Positions 8,210 through 15,646 are shown, counted from the stretch's first letter. The stretch is 16,736 nucleotides of DNA from an uncultured Alphaproteobacteria bacterium (GCA_937952245.1 CALFYS010000010.1:1-16736), one strand, 5' to 3'. Notes: a model not told the origin generated them from the sequence alone. Program-made: numbers and translations.

Positions 8210-9295
8210 TTAGCTTCCTGAAGAGAAACGTGACCAGACACGGTTGATCGTGCGGTCAAGTTTGGCGCTGTAAACAGGGATGACAAACAGTTTCTGCGCG
8301 GCGGCATCTGTTGGGTAAATCCCAGGATGTTCCAGAATTTCAGGGTCAATATTGGCCTTCGCCGCTTCATTGCCGCTGGCGTACCAAACATAATTGACGT
8401 TATTCGCCGCTACATCAGGGCGCATCATGTAATCGACAAACTTATAAGCGTTGTCCAGATTGGCGGCATCAACGGGCAGAGCGAAAACGTCAAACCACAT
8501 ATTCGTCCCTTCATCAGGGATCACATAATTGATGACATGGCCATTTTCAGCTTCTTCCGCACGATACGCGGCTTGGAACGCGTCCCCTGACCACATGATC
8601 GCGGCGCAAATATCACCATTGGCCATATCGTTGATGGACTGGCTTGAATGGATATAGCGCAGATGCGGGCGAACGGAATTCAGGACTTCGCCAGCGGCTT
8701 CAAAATCTTTTCTATTGGTGCTGGTGCCATCTTTGCCAAGATAAGCAATGACATTGGGCAGAACGTCAGTTGGCGCGTCCAAAATGGCAATGCCGCAATC
8801 TTCAAGCTTTGAGGCGTATTTTGGGTCAAGCACCAAAGACCAGCTGTTGGTAGGGGCATCATCGCCAAGACGATCTTGGATCATCTTTTCGTTATAGGCG
8901 ATCCCTGTGGTTCCCCACATATAGACCAAGCCAGCGTCTTTTGTGCCGAGCATATTATCGGCTTGCGATTGAATGGCAGCGTCCTGATTGCCAGCATTGG
9001 CAAGACGCGATAAATCCATATCCTGATAGGCGCCGGCTTCGCGGCCACGCGCAAGGAAATCAGCCGTCGGAACAACAATATCGTAACCTGAAGACCCCGC
9101 CAGCATTTTGGCTTCCAGCACTTCGTTGCTGTCATAGACATCATAGGTGACATCAATACCGGTTTCGGCTTCAAAATTAGCGATTGTATCTTCGGCGATA
9201 TAATCAGACCAGTTGTAGATATTGAGTTTGCCCTCGGCCAACGCAGCAGAACTGGCCAGCGCAAACACGGTTGCAGTAGACAATAATTTTTTCAT
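8210..9295 (-). CDS. potF: Periplasmic polyamine-binding protein, PotF type
   Basis: A 361-aa extracellular solute-binding protein that captures putrescine or spermidine and delivers it to PotGHI. It has a classical Sec signal peptide: Lys2-Lys3, a hydrophobic core, and an ALA cleavage site after about residue 20. The mature protein opens with the KLNIYNWSDYI motif diagnostic of PotD/PotF proteins, followed by FEAETGIDVTYDVYDSNE. Length matches PotF (about 370 aa). The ATG at 9295 has a strong GGGAGG (9301-9306) at ideal spacing. It is first in the operon and is followed by a terminator-like hairpin. Confidence 0.94.
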   Translation of the reverse strand: MKKLLSTATVFALASSAALAEGKLNIYNWSDYIAEDTIANFEAETGIDVTYDVYDSNEVLEAKMLAGSSGYDIVVPTADFLARGREAGAYQDMDLSRLANAGNQDAAIQSQADNMLGTKDAGLVYMWGTTGIAYNEKMIQDRLGDDAPTNSWSLVLDPKYASKLEDCGIAILDAPTDVLPNVIAYLGKDGTSTNRKDFEAAGEVLNSVRPHLRYIHSSQSINDMANGDICAAIMWSGDAFQAAYRAEEAENGHVINYVIPDEGTNMWFDVFALPVDAANLDNAYKFVDYMMRPDVAANNVNYVWYASGNEAAKANIDPEILEHPGIYPTDAAAQKLFVIPVYSAKLDRTINRVWSRFSSGS

Positions 9296-9352
9296 GAGAT
9301 CCTCCCAATTATTACAAAAACCTTAACCCGAAGTTTGAGGAAGGGAAACTAA

Positions 9353-9381
9353 ATTATCACCCCCTCAAGCCGAAATATTAA
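9353..9381 (-). promoter_or_regulatory. Candidate sigma70 promoter for the pot operon
   Basis: On the minus strand TTAATA (9381-9376) and GATAAT (9358-9353) are 17 bp apart, in the 106-bp gap upstream of potF. The -10 matches five of six consensus bases and the -35 four of six. The predicted transcript start would be about 50 bp before the potF ATG. No recognised operator is visible. Confidence 0.4.
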
Positions 9382-9401
9382 TGGTCAATGGCCTTTGTTT
9401 T

Positions 9402-9818
9402 CTATGCCATTCGGCGCTTGATCACGCGACCCAAAACAAGGCCAGCCATCATAAACACCATAAATCCAATGCCATCAGCAGGGTTTAAAAATGCCGATGC
9501 CACCGCGGGGCCCGGGCAAAGCCCTGAAATCCCCCAGCCAATGCCAAATAAGGCGGAGCCGATCAGCAATGGCTTATCAATAACTTTGGATGTTGGCAGT
9601 TTGAAATCAGTCGCAAACAAAGGCTTGGCGCGGTTTTTGATCAATAAAAACCCAATGCCATTAACAATAACGCCGCCGCCCATCACAAAGGCCAGTGATG
9701 GATCCCAAACACCAAAAAGATCAAGGAAACCGCTGACTTTTGATGGGTCAAGCATCCCGCTAATCGCCAGCCCAGCGCCAAAGATAACCCCGCTTACAAC
9801 AGCAATAATGATCATCAT
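9402..9818 (-). CDS. YeeE/YedE-family sulfur transporter, C-terminal-half subunit
   Basis: A 138-aa membrane protein of the YeeE/YedE (sulfur transport, DUF6691-like) family, with about four hydrophobic segments. The signature GISGLCPGPA places a conserved Cys at residue 101; in full-length YeeE/TsuA thiosulfate transporters such cysteines line the conduction path. It is half the length of single-chain YeeE and pairs with the gene immediately upstream, which resembles the other half. A perfect AGGAGG (9824-9829) overlaps the upstream gene's stop codon, so translation is probably coupled. Two adjacent ATGs (9818 and 9815) could both start it. The substrate (thiosulfate, sulfite or other sulfur species) cannot be decided from sequence. 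Confidence 0.85.
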   Translation of the reverse strand: MMIIIAVVSGVIFGAGLAISGMLDPSKVSGFLDLFGVWDPSLAFVMGGGVIVNGIGFLLIKNRAKPLFATDFKLPTSKVIDKPLLIGSALFGIGWGISGLCPGPAVASAFLNPADGIGFMVFMMAGLVLGRVIKRRMA

Positions 9819-9827
9819 ACCCGCCTC

Positions 9828-10265
9828 CTATAACACGTGCCGGATGAGGGCAACGGTGATGATGGCGGTGGCCATGAACATCATGACCGCGGCAAGGGAA
9901 CGGGTGGAAAACCGCGCCAATCCGCAAATCCCATGACCGGAGGTACAGCCGGAGCCAATCGCCGTGCCAAGCCCCACAATCAACCCGCCCAGCATCAATA
10001 ACGGCCCATGGGCAGATGGCCGGATTTCAATCCCTTGACCCGTGACCATCATGACCAGAAATGGCCCTAAAATCGTGCCAACAACAAACGCCAGCCGCCA
10101 TGGAATTTCAGACCTGTTCTGATGTTTTTGGGTCAGTCCCGATAAAATACCGCTAATCCCCATCACACGGCCTGAACACGCCATGAGTATCAAGGCGGCA
10201 GCGCCGATCATGATGCCGCCAACAAGCGACATCAATGGTGTAAAATGATCAAAATCAATGGTCAT
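9828..10265 (-). CDS. YeeE/YedE-family sulfur transporter, N-terminal-half subunit
   Basis: A YeeE/YedE-family membrane protein of 145 aa from the chosen start. Counting from the ATG at 10265, it has Cys30 in ALILMACSGRVMG and the family hallmark GSGCTSGHGICGLARFS with Cys107 and Cys114. With its downstream partner it likely forms a two-subunit version of the transporter. An ATG four codons upstream (10277) is in frame, but the only plausible ribosome binding site, GGGGGAT, spans that codon and is placed correctly for the ATG at 10265, so the shorter form is preferred with moderate certainty. The partner gene begins 9 bp after the stop. Confidence 0.85.
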   Translation of the reverse strand: MTIDFDHFTPLMSLVGGIMIGAAALILMACSGRVMGISGILSGLTQKHQNRSEIPWRLAFVVGTILGPFLVMMVTGQGIEIRPSAHGPLLMLGGLIVGLGTAIGSGCTSGHGICGLARFSTRSLAAVMMFMATAIITVALIRHVL

Positions 10266-10291
10266 ATGATCCCCCATAAAAATGATGATTT

Positions 10292-10319
10292 ATTATAATT
10301 TCGCCGTGATGATTCTCAA
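10292..10319 (-). promoter_or_regulatory. Sigma70 promoter for the split YeeE transporter pair
   Basis: On the minus strand TTGAGA (10319-10314), a 16-bp spacer and a perfect TATAAT (10297-10292) form the strongest promoter match in the window. The predicted start near 10285 leaves a leader of about 20 nt before the ATG at 10265. The -35 lies inside an inverted repeat (10305-10334). Confidence 0.65.
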
Positions 10320-10334
10320 CAAGAAACCATCACG
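10305..10334. promoter_or_regulatory. Inverted repeat overlapping the -35: possible operator or terminator hairpin
   Basis: Outer arms CGTGATG (10305-10311) and CATCACG (10328-10334) are perfectly complementary, and nested TTCT/AGAA arms extend the dyad around a CAACA centre. It covers the -35 of the YeeE-pair promoter, which suits an operator. It also lies just past the stop of the upstream EamA gene, so it could act as a terminator hairpin, although no pure U-tract follows. Confidence 0.5.
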
Positions 10335-10345
10335 CTAATCAGGTT

Positions 10346-11227
10346 TTAGGATGCCAATTTGCTTTTGCGTCTTTCGCGCCAAATGGTGAATAAACCCGCC
10401 GCCACAATAATCGCCCCGCCGATCAAAATCGGGATGGTGATGACTTCACCAAAGATAAATACGCCGATCAATGAAGCGAATAACAACTGCAAATATGAAA
10501 ACGGCTGAAGGCTGGAGGCTTCGGCAATTTCCAAGGCTTTGATCATGGTGTAATGCCCGCCAGCACCGGTGATGCAAAGGATCAGCATCCACGCCCAATC
10601 CATGCCTTCTGGCAGTGACCAGAAGAACGGGCCAATCAGACTGCTGATCAACAGCCCGCCAATCCCTGTCCAGAAGAAACTTGTCTCCCCGCTATCGCTT
10701 CGGGCGACATAGCGCGTCATGATGTTATAGATGGCAAATAACGCCGCTGAAAATAACGGCAATAAAGACATCGGGTCAAAAACACTGCTGCCGGGTTGGA
10801 CGATCACCACCACCCCTAAAAACCCTGACAGAACAGCCAGCCCCCGCGCCCAACCTACTTTTTCGCCCAAGATGGGGATGGAAAACAGCGTCACAAACAC
10901 AGGATAGCTGGCGAAAACAACATGGGTGTTCACAAGCCCCAGTTCAGCGAATTGATAGGCGGCTAAAATCACTTGCCCGCCCAATATAATACCGCGCCCC
11001 AATTGGATAAAAGGCATATTGGTTTTGGCGGTGGATTTGATGCCGTTCTTGCGCGACACAATGAACAAAACAAACGCCGCAAATGCCCAATAACGGATCA
11101 TGACAATGCTGACCGCGTTGTATTGGCTGGCCAGATATTTTGATATGCCATCTTGGCTGGCAAAGATCAGCATGGTGATAAAAAACAGGAAGACCGCTTT
11201 CGGGTAGTTTTGGACAGTTTTATTCAA
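10346..11227 (-). CDS. EamA/DMT-family metabolite transporter (first copy)
   Basis: A 293-aa, roughly ten-helix inner-membrane protein of the drug/metabolite transporter superfamily, with two EamA repeats (about residues 10-140 and 150-285). Features are the SQDGISKYLA stretch in TM1, a charged cytoplasmic loop (RKNGIKSTAK), the repeat ending IPILGEKVGWARGLAVLSGFLGVVVIV and the second-repeat counterpart IFGEVITIPILIGGAIIVAAG. Members export amino acids, nucleosides or other small metabolites; the substrate is unknown here. The chosen start is TTG at 11227 with a weak ribosome binding site. A CTG one codon upstream is the only other in-frame option near the N terminus, and the first internal ATG (residue 19) would cut TM1. 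It follows the zinc-ribbon gene by 27 bp on the same strand. Confidence 0.88.
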   Translation of the reverse strand: MNKTVQNYPKAVFLFFITMLIFASQDGISKYLASQYNAVSIVMIRYWAFAAFVLFIVSRKNGIKSTAKTNMPFIQLGRGIILGGQVILAAYQFAELGLVNTHVVFASYPVFVTLFSIPILGEKVGWARGLAVLSGFLGVVVIVQPGSSVFDPMSLLPLFSAALFAIYNIMTRYVARSDSGETSFFWTGIGGLLISSLIGPFFWSLPEGMDWAWMLILCITGAGGHYTMIKALEIAEASSLQPFSYLQLLFASLIGVFIFGEVITIPILIGGAIIVAAGLFTIWRERRKSKLAS

Positions 11228-11254
11228 CAGAAGGGGCTTTCGTCTTCAACCAGA

Positions 11255-11476
11255 TCAAAGGGAATTCAGGTTGTCATCAACCACGGTCTTGCTGTTTTTC
11301 CCACAAAGCGGGCAATGAAAGGTTTTCTTGGAAATATCTTCATCCATATTCATGGTGGGATATGTCCAATAATAATGACAATGACCACAGGTCAGATGCC
11401 AGATCACCTCACGATGGGCGCGGATGGTTTTTTCATCACTGATTTTATCATTATTGCTCATGTCGTCATTACTCAT
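11255..11476 (-). CDS. Small zinc-ribbon protein of unknown function
   Basis: A 73-aa hydrophilic protein with two CxxC knuckles, Cys30-Gly-His-Cys33 and Cys55-Pro-Leu-Cys58, 21 residues apart, as in rubredoxin-like or zinc-ribbon folds. A Trp/Tyr-rich stretch (HYYWTYPTM) lies between them. The first 20 residues are Asp/Asn/Lys-rich and probably disordered. It sits between two EamA transporters, 27 bp from the downstream one. The ATG at 11476 has only a weak GAGA-type ribosome binding site; an alternative ATG five codons later is no better. The paired cysteine knuckles support a real gene over a chance frame; I cannot assign a function. Confidence 0.75.
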   Translation of the reverse strand: MSNDDMSNNDKISDEKTIRAHREVIWHLTCGHCHYYWTYPTMNMDEDISKKTFHCPLCGKNSKTVVDDNLNSL

Positions 11477-11554
11477 GGCATATATTCTCTTTCATCAACA
11501 CACCACTGACCTTAACAGAATTTTGGCACGAAGCCGCAGAAATATGACATCAGG

Positions 11555-12445
11555 TCAGGTTTTTTCCCCTTCGGTCATGGTCACGATGACAGCGGTGATG
11601 ATGATAAACCCAGCCCCAATCCACTGAAACCAGACCATGCTTTCCCCCAAAAAGATGGCGGCGGAGATGACGGCGCAAAACACCTCCGATAACATCAATA
11701 TCCCCACAACAGCAGGGGAGATGTATTGCGTGACCCTAAAGATCAGCAACATGGCGGGCAGAAAGATCAAACACGAAGCAATAAACCCAACAGGTAAGGC
11801 TTTTGCCATGGCGGAAAGGTCAGGCGCGGGCAGCCCCATGATCATGACGCCGATCAACCCCACCAAGACCGCGAAACTGTAATGGCTTAAATTAAGGGCC
11901 AGATAATCAGCTTTCGGGTAGCGCCGCACCATGACCGAGCCAATTGACCAGAATACGCCCGATAAAAACCCCCAAATATCAGTGGGGTCAAATTGCAGGT
12001 CAAAAACATTGAGATTCATGATTAAGGCCAGCCCCAATAACCCTAATCCATGGGCGAGCCATAACAGGGGCTTGCCGCGTTCGCCTAAAAAGATAATGCC
12101 CAGAATGGATGACCACACCGGGGTTAAATAAAACAACAAGGTTGTTTTGGTGACCGACCCCACCAGCAAGCCCAAAGTGTAGAACATAAACCCAAGACCC
12201 ACCGTCAACCCTGCCCAAAAATAAAGGTGATAATGGGCACGGTCTTGGATTAATGACCGCAGGCTGAAATAAGCCAAAAGCGGGATGGGCATGAAAATGA
12301 AAAACGTATTCGCCCATAAAGACGCCAGCCCCACGCTTTCAATATAGCGGAGCGGCATCCACAGCAGTCCCCAAACAGAAGTGCATAAGAAAACAGAAAT
12401 CATGGCTGTCTTCTTTTCCATCTGTTTGTCTAAGAGGGCGATCAT
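11555..12445 (-). CDS. EamA/DMT-family metabolite transporter (second copy)
   Basis: A 296-aa, roughly ten-helix drug/metabolite transporter with two EamA repeats, each ending in the characteristic FLGE motif (IIFLGERGKPL near the middle and AAIFLGESMVWFQ near the end). It is not a recent duplicate of the other EamA protein in the window: the TM1 sequence (VFLCTSVWGLLWMPLRYIE) and loops differ throughout. Its ATG overlaps the stop of the upstream methyltransferase as ATGA, which strongly suggests translational coupling and supports this start over an internal ATG at residue 9. Substrate unknown; efflux of a small polar metabolite is the family norm. Confidence 0.88.
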   Translation of the reverse strand: MIALLDKQMEKKTAMISVFLCTSVWGLLWMPLRYIESVGLASLWANTFFIFMPIPLLAYFSLRSLIQDRAHYHLYFWAGLTVGLGFMFYTLGLLVGSVTKTTLLFYLTPVWSSILGIIFLGERGKPLLWLAHGLGLLGLALIMNLNVFDLQFDPTDIWGFLSGVFWSIGSVMVRRYPKADYLALNLSHYSFAVLVGLIGVMIMGLPAPDLSAMAKALPVGFIASCLIFLPAMLLIFRVTQYISPAVVGILMLSEVFCAVISAAIFLGESMVWFQWIGAGFIIITAVIVTMTEGEKT

Positions 12446-13065
12446 CGGTCAGGTTTCTGGGCTAGGATTTGCAAGGTTGCCGCTTCGCCTTGATGGCGCG
12501 TGCCTTCAGCAAGATGGCGGCGGGTTTCCTGCAACAAATGAATGTTAAAATCAGCAAAATTTTCAGCGATTTGATCACGGCTGAACAGCATATCAGGGTT
12601 TTTCGGCCCGCCAGAGGTCAGCGGCATTTGATCTTTTGTGTAGCCTTCCATGACCAGCATCCCGCCGGGCTTTAAGGTTGTTTTCATCAGCTCCATGAAA
12701 CGGATATGATCATCAGGGAGGAAGTGCATAAAGGAAATCACCACAAGATCATAATGATCAACAGGGCAGGGGAAGGTGAAAATATCCCCCACATGGCTAT
12801 GGATTGAAACCTCATGTTCCGCCGCCAAAGCGTTGGCTTTATCCACCGCAAGATTGGACACATCAACCGTGGTGACGTGATAGCCCAATTTTGCCAAATA
12901 AACACCATTTCGGCCTTCACCATCAGCAGGGGCAAAGGCTTTTAACGTGGTTTTGGCATCAGATGGCGGGGTTGGCACCACCGCGCGGATAAAATCATTT
13001 GGCTCAACACCAAATAAATAATCCTGATCTTGATAGCGTTTGTTCCAGAAATCTTCAGCGGACAT
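12442..13065 (-). CDS. Class I SAM-dependent methyltransferase, TehB-like
   Basis: A 207-aa Rossmann-fold methyltransferase. It begins with FWNKRYQDQDYLFGVEPNDF, typical of TehB and thiopurine-methyltransferase-like proteins. The SAM motif I region is ADGEGRNG (47-54), the acidic ribose-binding Asp is at 68 (VDVS), a VGD motif has Asp94, YDLVVISFMHF (105-115) is motif IV and LKPGG (131-135) follows. Relatives methylate small molecules including tellurite, selenite, thiols and quinone-like compounds; the substrate here is unknown. It is first in a two-gene unit and overlaps the EamA transporter by 4 bp (ATGA), suggesting that modification and transport of a metabolite may be linked. GGAAG lies upstream of the ATG at 13065. 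Confidence 0.88.
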   Translation of the reverse strand: MSAEDFWNKRYQDQDYLFGVEPNDFIRAVVPTPPSDAKTTLKAFAPADGEGRNGVYLAKLGYHVTTVDVSNLAVDKANALAAEHEVSIHSHVGDIFTFPCPVDHYDLVVISFMHFLPDDHIRFMELMKTTLKPGGMLVMEGYTKDQMPLTSGGPKNPDMLFSRDQIAENFADFNIHLLQETRRHLAEGTRHQGEAATLQILAQKPDR

Positions 13066-13079
13066 GATGCGCTTCCCAA

Positions 13080-13109
13080 AATAAGTCGATCAAAAACCGA
13101 TCAGTTATT
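13080..13109. promoter_or_regulatory. Imperfect dyad in the methyltransferase/quinone oxidoreductase spacer
   Basis: Arms AATAA-GTC-GATC (13080-13091) and GATC-AG-TTATT (13099-13109) form an imperfect palindrome around a 7-bp centre and touch the -35 of the rightward promoter. CGATCA also recurs as a direct repeat 11 bp apart. The position suits a regulator acting on one or both divergent genes; no specific regulator is recognised. Confidence 0.35.
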
Positions 13110-13137
13110 GACGGTATATCATAACCCACCATATCGT
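13108..13137 (+). promoter_or_regulatory. Candidate promoter for the quinone oxidoreductase-cupin operon
   Basis: TTGACG (13108-13113, five of six consensus bases) is followed after 18 bp by TATCGT (13132-13137), or after 16 bp by CATATC. The predicted start is about 13144, just before AGGAGA at 13151-13156, giving a short leader. Confidence 0.45.
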
Positions 13138-13161
13138 TAATGAAAATAACAGGAGATAAAT

Positions 13162-14148
13162 ATGGCTTACGCGTATTGCGCCGACAAACCCGGCGGTATT
13201 GAGGTTCTGGAATGGCGGGATATTGAAACCCCAGCCCCAAATGCTGGTGAGGTGGTGATCAGCCAAACAAAGGTTGGGCTGAATTACATTGATGTTTACA
13301 TGACCAGCGGTATTTATCCTTTTCCTGAAAATGGCCCGCAAATCCCCGGCGGCGAAGCGGCAGGGATTGTCACCGCCCTTGGTGATGGCGTGACTGACCT
13401 CAAAATAGGTGATCGCGTGGCCTATACCACGCCCAATGGCGCTTACCGAGAAGAACGGGTCATGCCGCAAGACCGATTGGTGAAATTGCCTGACGATATT
13501 TCAGATGAAATGGCCGCCGCCATGATGCTGAAAGGCATGACCGTGGAATATCTCTTGAACCGTTCGTTTAAAGTCACCCCTCAAAGCAAAGTGTTGTTCC
13601 ATGCCGCCGCGGGCGGTGTTGGCCTGATCGCGGGGCAATGGTTAAAGCATATCGGGGCTGAAACCATTGGCACAGTCGGCAGCCCTGAAAAGGCAGAATT
13701 GGCCAAAGCCGCCGGTTATACCCATGTGATCAATTACAACGAGGTCAATTTTGAAGAAGCGGTGGCAGACCTGACCGATGGGGAAGGGGTTGATGTTGTG
13801 TATGATTCCGTCGGGCAATCGACCTATCGCGGGTCATTGGCGGCGCTTAAAACCTTTGGCTATTTCATCTCCTTCGGGCAATCCAGCGGCTTGATCACGG
13901 ATTTTGCCACGGGTGATTTGGCCAAAAACGGCTCCCTTTATGCCCAGCGGCCCACCTTGTTCAATTACATTGGCACGCGCGACAGCCTTAATGAAGTGTG
14001 CGGGCATATGTTCCAGATGATCCAAGATGGTCATATCGATATTAAGATCAACCAACGCTATGCGCTAAAAGATGTGCCGAAAGCCTTTGAAGCGCTGACG
14101 ACACGTCAAACAACAGGCGCAACCGTCTTTGATACAGGGCGCGGCTAA
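13162..14148 (+). CDS. qor: NADPH:quinone oxidoreductase, zinc-independent MDR family
   Basis: A 328-aa medium-chain dehydrogenase/reductase, matching the usual 320-330 aa of quinone oxidoreductases. The N-terminal GroES-like catalytic domain contains VGLNYIDVYMTSGIYP and the PGGEAAGIV motif. The nucleotide-binding motif HAAAGGVG (His147-Gly154) uses the Ala-Ala-Gly-Gly form of Qor enzymes, and the structural-zinc Cys cluster of alcohol dehydrogenases is absent. It likely reduces quinones or alpha,beta-unsaturated carbonyls with NADPH in the cytosol. AGGAGA 5 bp upstream fixes the ATG at 13162. The stop overlaps the cupin start (TAATG), so the two form an operon. The symbol is given for family membership; true orthology to E. 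coli Qor is likely but untested. Confidence 0.93.
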   Translation: MAYAYCADKPGGIEVLEWRDIETPAPNAGEVVISQTKVGLNYIDVYMTSGIYPFPENGPQIPGGEAAGIVTALGDGVTDLKIGDRVAYTTPNGAYREERVMPQDRLVKLPDDISDEMAAAMMLKGMTVEYLLNRSFKVTPQSKVLFHAAAGGVGLIAGQWLKHIGAETIGTVGSPEKAELAKAAGYTHVINYNEVNFEEAVADLTDGEGVDVVYDSVGQSTYRGSLAALKTFGYFISFGQSSGLITDFATGDLAKNGSLYAQRPTLFNYIGTRDSLNEVCGHMFQMIQDGHIDIKINQRYALKDVPKAFEALTTRQTTGATVFDTGRG

Positions 14149-14597
14149 TGGGCAATTCATCACGTAAAATCTGGCAAAATCAGGCCTTTACCGTCAGCCA
14201 CGCCGACGGCACGGGCATTGCCCATGAAGAGATGGATGTCAAACCCGGGTTCGATAGCGGCCTAAGAGCCTTCTTTGAATATCGCAATCTTGGCATTGAT
14301 GCCGCCAGTTCAGGGGCGTATAGCGCCAATGTTATTCGCGCGATCCCGGGCAAGCACGCCGAACCGCAATGGCATATCCATGACCTGAATTTTCAGATGA
14401 TTTATATTCTGAAAGGCTGGGTGGTGTTTGAATATGAAGGGGCAGGGGAAGTCACCTTCCGCGCGGGTTCAGCCGCGTTACAGCCCCCCGGCATCAAACA
14501 TCGTGAAATCCGCCATAGTGATGATCTTGAATTGATCGAGATCACCTCTCCGGCGGAATTCACCACCACCCTGACCGACCCGCCTGAAGACGAATAA
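14148..14597 (+). CDS. Single-domain cupin protein
   Basis: A 149-aa conserved beta-barrel (cupin 2) protein. Cupin motif 1 includes His76-x-His78 and Gln82 followed by the ILKGW turn; motif 2 is PPGIKH with His118. This gives three likely metal-binding histidines, with Gln in place of the usual Glu. It probably binds Fe, Mn or Ni and could be an enzyme or a small-molecule sensor; the substrate is unknown. The start overlaps the upstream quinone oxidoreductase stop by one base (TAATG), indicating translational coupling and a shared role. The gene ends 5 bp from the convergent aldo/keto reductase. Confidence 0.88.
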   Translation: MGNSSRKIWQNQAFTVSHADGTGIAHEEMDVKPGFDSGLRAFFEYRNLGIDAASSGAYSANVIRAIPGKHAEPQWHIHDLNFQMIYILKGWVVFEYEGAGEVTFRAGSAALQPPGIKHREIRHSDDLELIEITSPAEFTTTLTDPPEDE

Positions 14598-14602
14598 ATC
14601 GT

Positions 14603-15646
14603 TTAATATGGCATAGGGTGGTTTTTATGGGCGGTGTTGAGGTCTTTCAGCACGTCTTCGGATAAAGTCAAATCTTGGGCGTCCAAAATTGTCTTCAGCT
14701 GATCAAGGCTGGTCGCCCCAAAAATGGCGGAAGTCATGAAGGGGCGGGTTAAACACCACGCCATCGCCATTTGCACGATATTCAGCCCATGGCGATCCGC
14801 CACCGCTTGATAAGCATCAATAGCGGGCCAGACATTATCGGTAATGCGCCCCCCTAAATCAGCGGTGATGGAACGCCGACTGCCATCAGGGGTTTGATCA
14901 GGGCCGTATTTGCCGCTCAACATCCCCGCCGCAAGGGGGGAGAAGGCCAGCAAGCCGACCTGTTCATGCTGGGTCATTTCAGCCATATCCGTGTCATAAA
15001 GGCGGCATAAAAGGCTGTATTCATTCTGAACAGAAACCATCCTCGGCAGGTTATGTTGTTCCGCCAGCTGAAGCCAGCGCATGGTTCCCCATGTGCTTTC
15101 ATTGGAAAGCCCGATATGCCTAATGCGGCCAGCTTTGATATGGCCATCCAACGCGTTTAGCACTTCCAGCATATGATCTTCGGTTTCCGCGCTGTTTTGG
15201 CCGGAGGGATCATAAGTCCAGTTTTGCCGGAACATATAAGACCCACGGTTAGGCCAATGCAATTGATAGAGATCAACATAATCCGTTTTCAGGGATTTAA
15301 GCGAGTTGTTGAGCGCAATCTCAATGGTTTCAGCGCTGATGGGCGCGCCATCACGTACATTTTTATACCCCTGACCACTGACTTTCGTGGCCAAAATAAT
15401 ATCCTGACGGCGGCCGGATTGTTCAATCCAGCTTCCAATCACCCGTTCGGTATCGCCTTGGGTTTCTTTGGTCAGCGGGTTGGTGGGGTACATCTCAGCG
15501 GTATCAATAAAATTGATGCCATGGTCCAAAGACATATCAATCTGAGCATGGCCTTCGGCTTCGGTGTTTTGTGTTCCCCAAGTCATGCTGCCCAAACAAA
15601 AGGCAGAGACCATTAAATCAGTACGTCCAAGGCGGCGAGTTTCCAT
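14603..15646 (-). CDS. tas: Aldo/keto reductase, Tas family
   Basis: A 347-aa NADPH-dependent (beta/alpha)8 oxidoreductase. The catalytic tetrad is complete: Asp48, Tyr53 (INFIDTAEMYP), Lys88 (LATKVSGQG) and His130 (LYQLHWPNR). The AEMYP and TKETQGDTE stretches and overall length (E. coli Tas is 346 aa) match Tas rather than YajO or YghZ. Tas-type reductases act on small aldehydes or ketones; the physiological substrate is not established. It begins 9 bp after the dehydrogenase stop with AGGA upstream, so the two are co-transcribed. It converges on the cupin gene with a 5-bp gap. Confidence 0.92.
   Translation of the reverse strand: METRRLGRTDLMVSAFCLGSMTWGTQNTEAEGHAQIDMSLDHGINFIDTAEMYPTNPLTKETQGDTERVIGSWIEQSGRRQDIILATKVSGQGYKNVRDGAPISAETIEIALNNSLKSLKTDYVDLYQLHWPNRGSYMFRQNWTYDPSGQNSAETEDHMLEVLNALDGHIKAGRIRHIGLSNESTWGTMRWLQLAEQHNLPRMVSVQNEYSLLCRLYDTDMAEMTQHEQVGLLAFSPLAAGMLSGKYGPDQTPDGSRRSITADLGGRITDNVWPAIDAYQAVADRHGLNIVQMAMAWCLTRPFMTSAIFGATSLDQLKTILDAQDLTLSEDVLKDLNTAHKNHPMPY

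Noticed and set aside
9335..9368. TTGAGG and CCTCAA arms between the YeeE pair and potF, considered as a terminator.
   Set aside because: Six-base arms with a long loop and no U-tract on either strand; too weak to call.
9388..9936. A 182-codon open frame on the plus strand opposite the YeeE pair.
   Set aside because: It spans two well-supported membrane-protein genes on the other strand, is Pro/Thr/Ile-rich, and shows no family motif.
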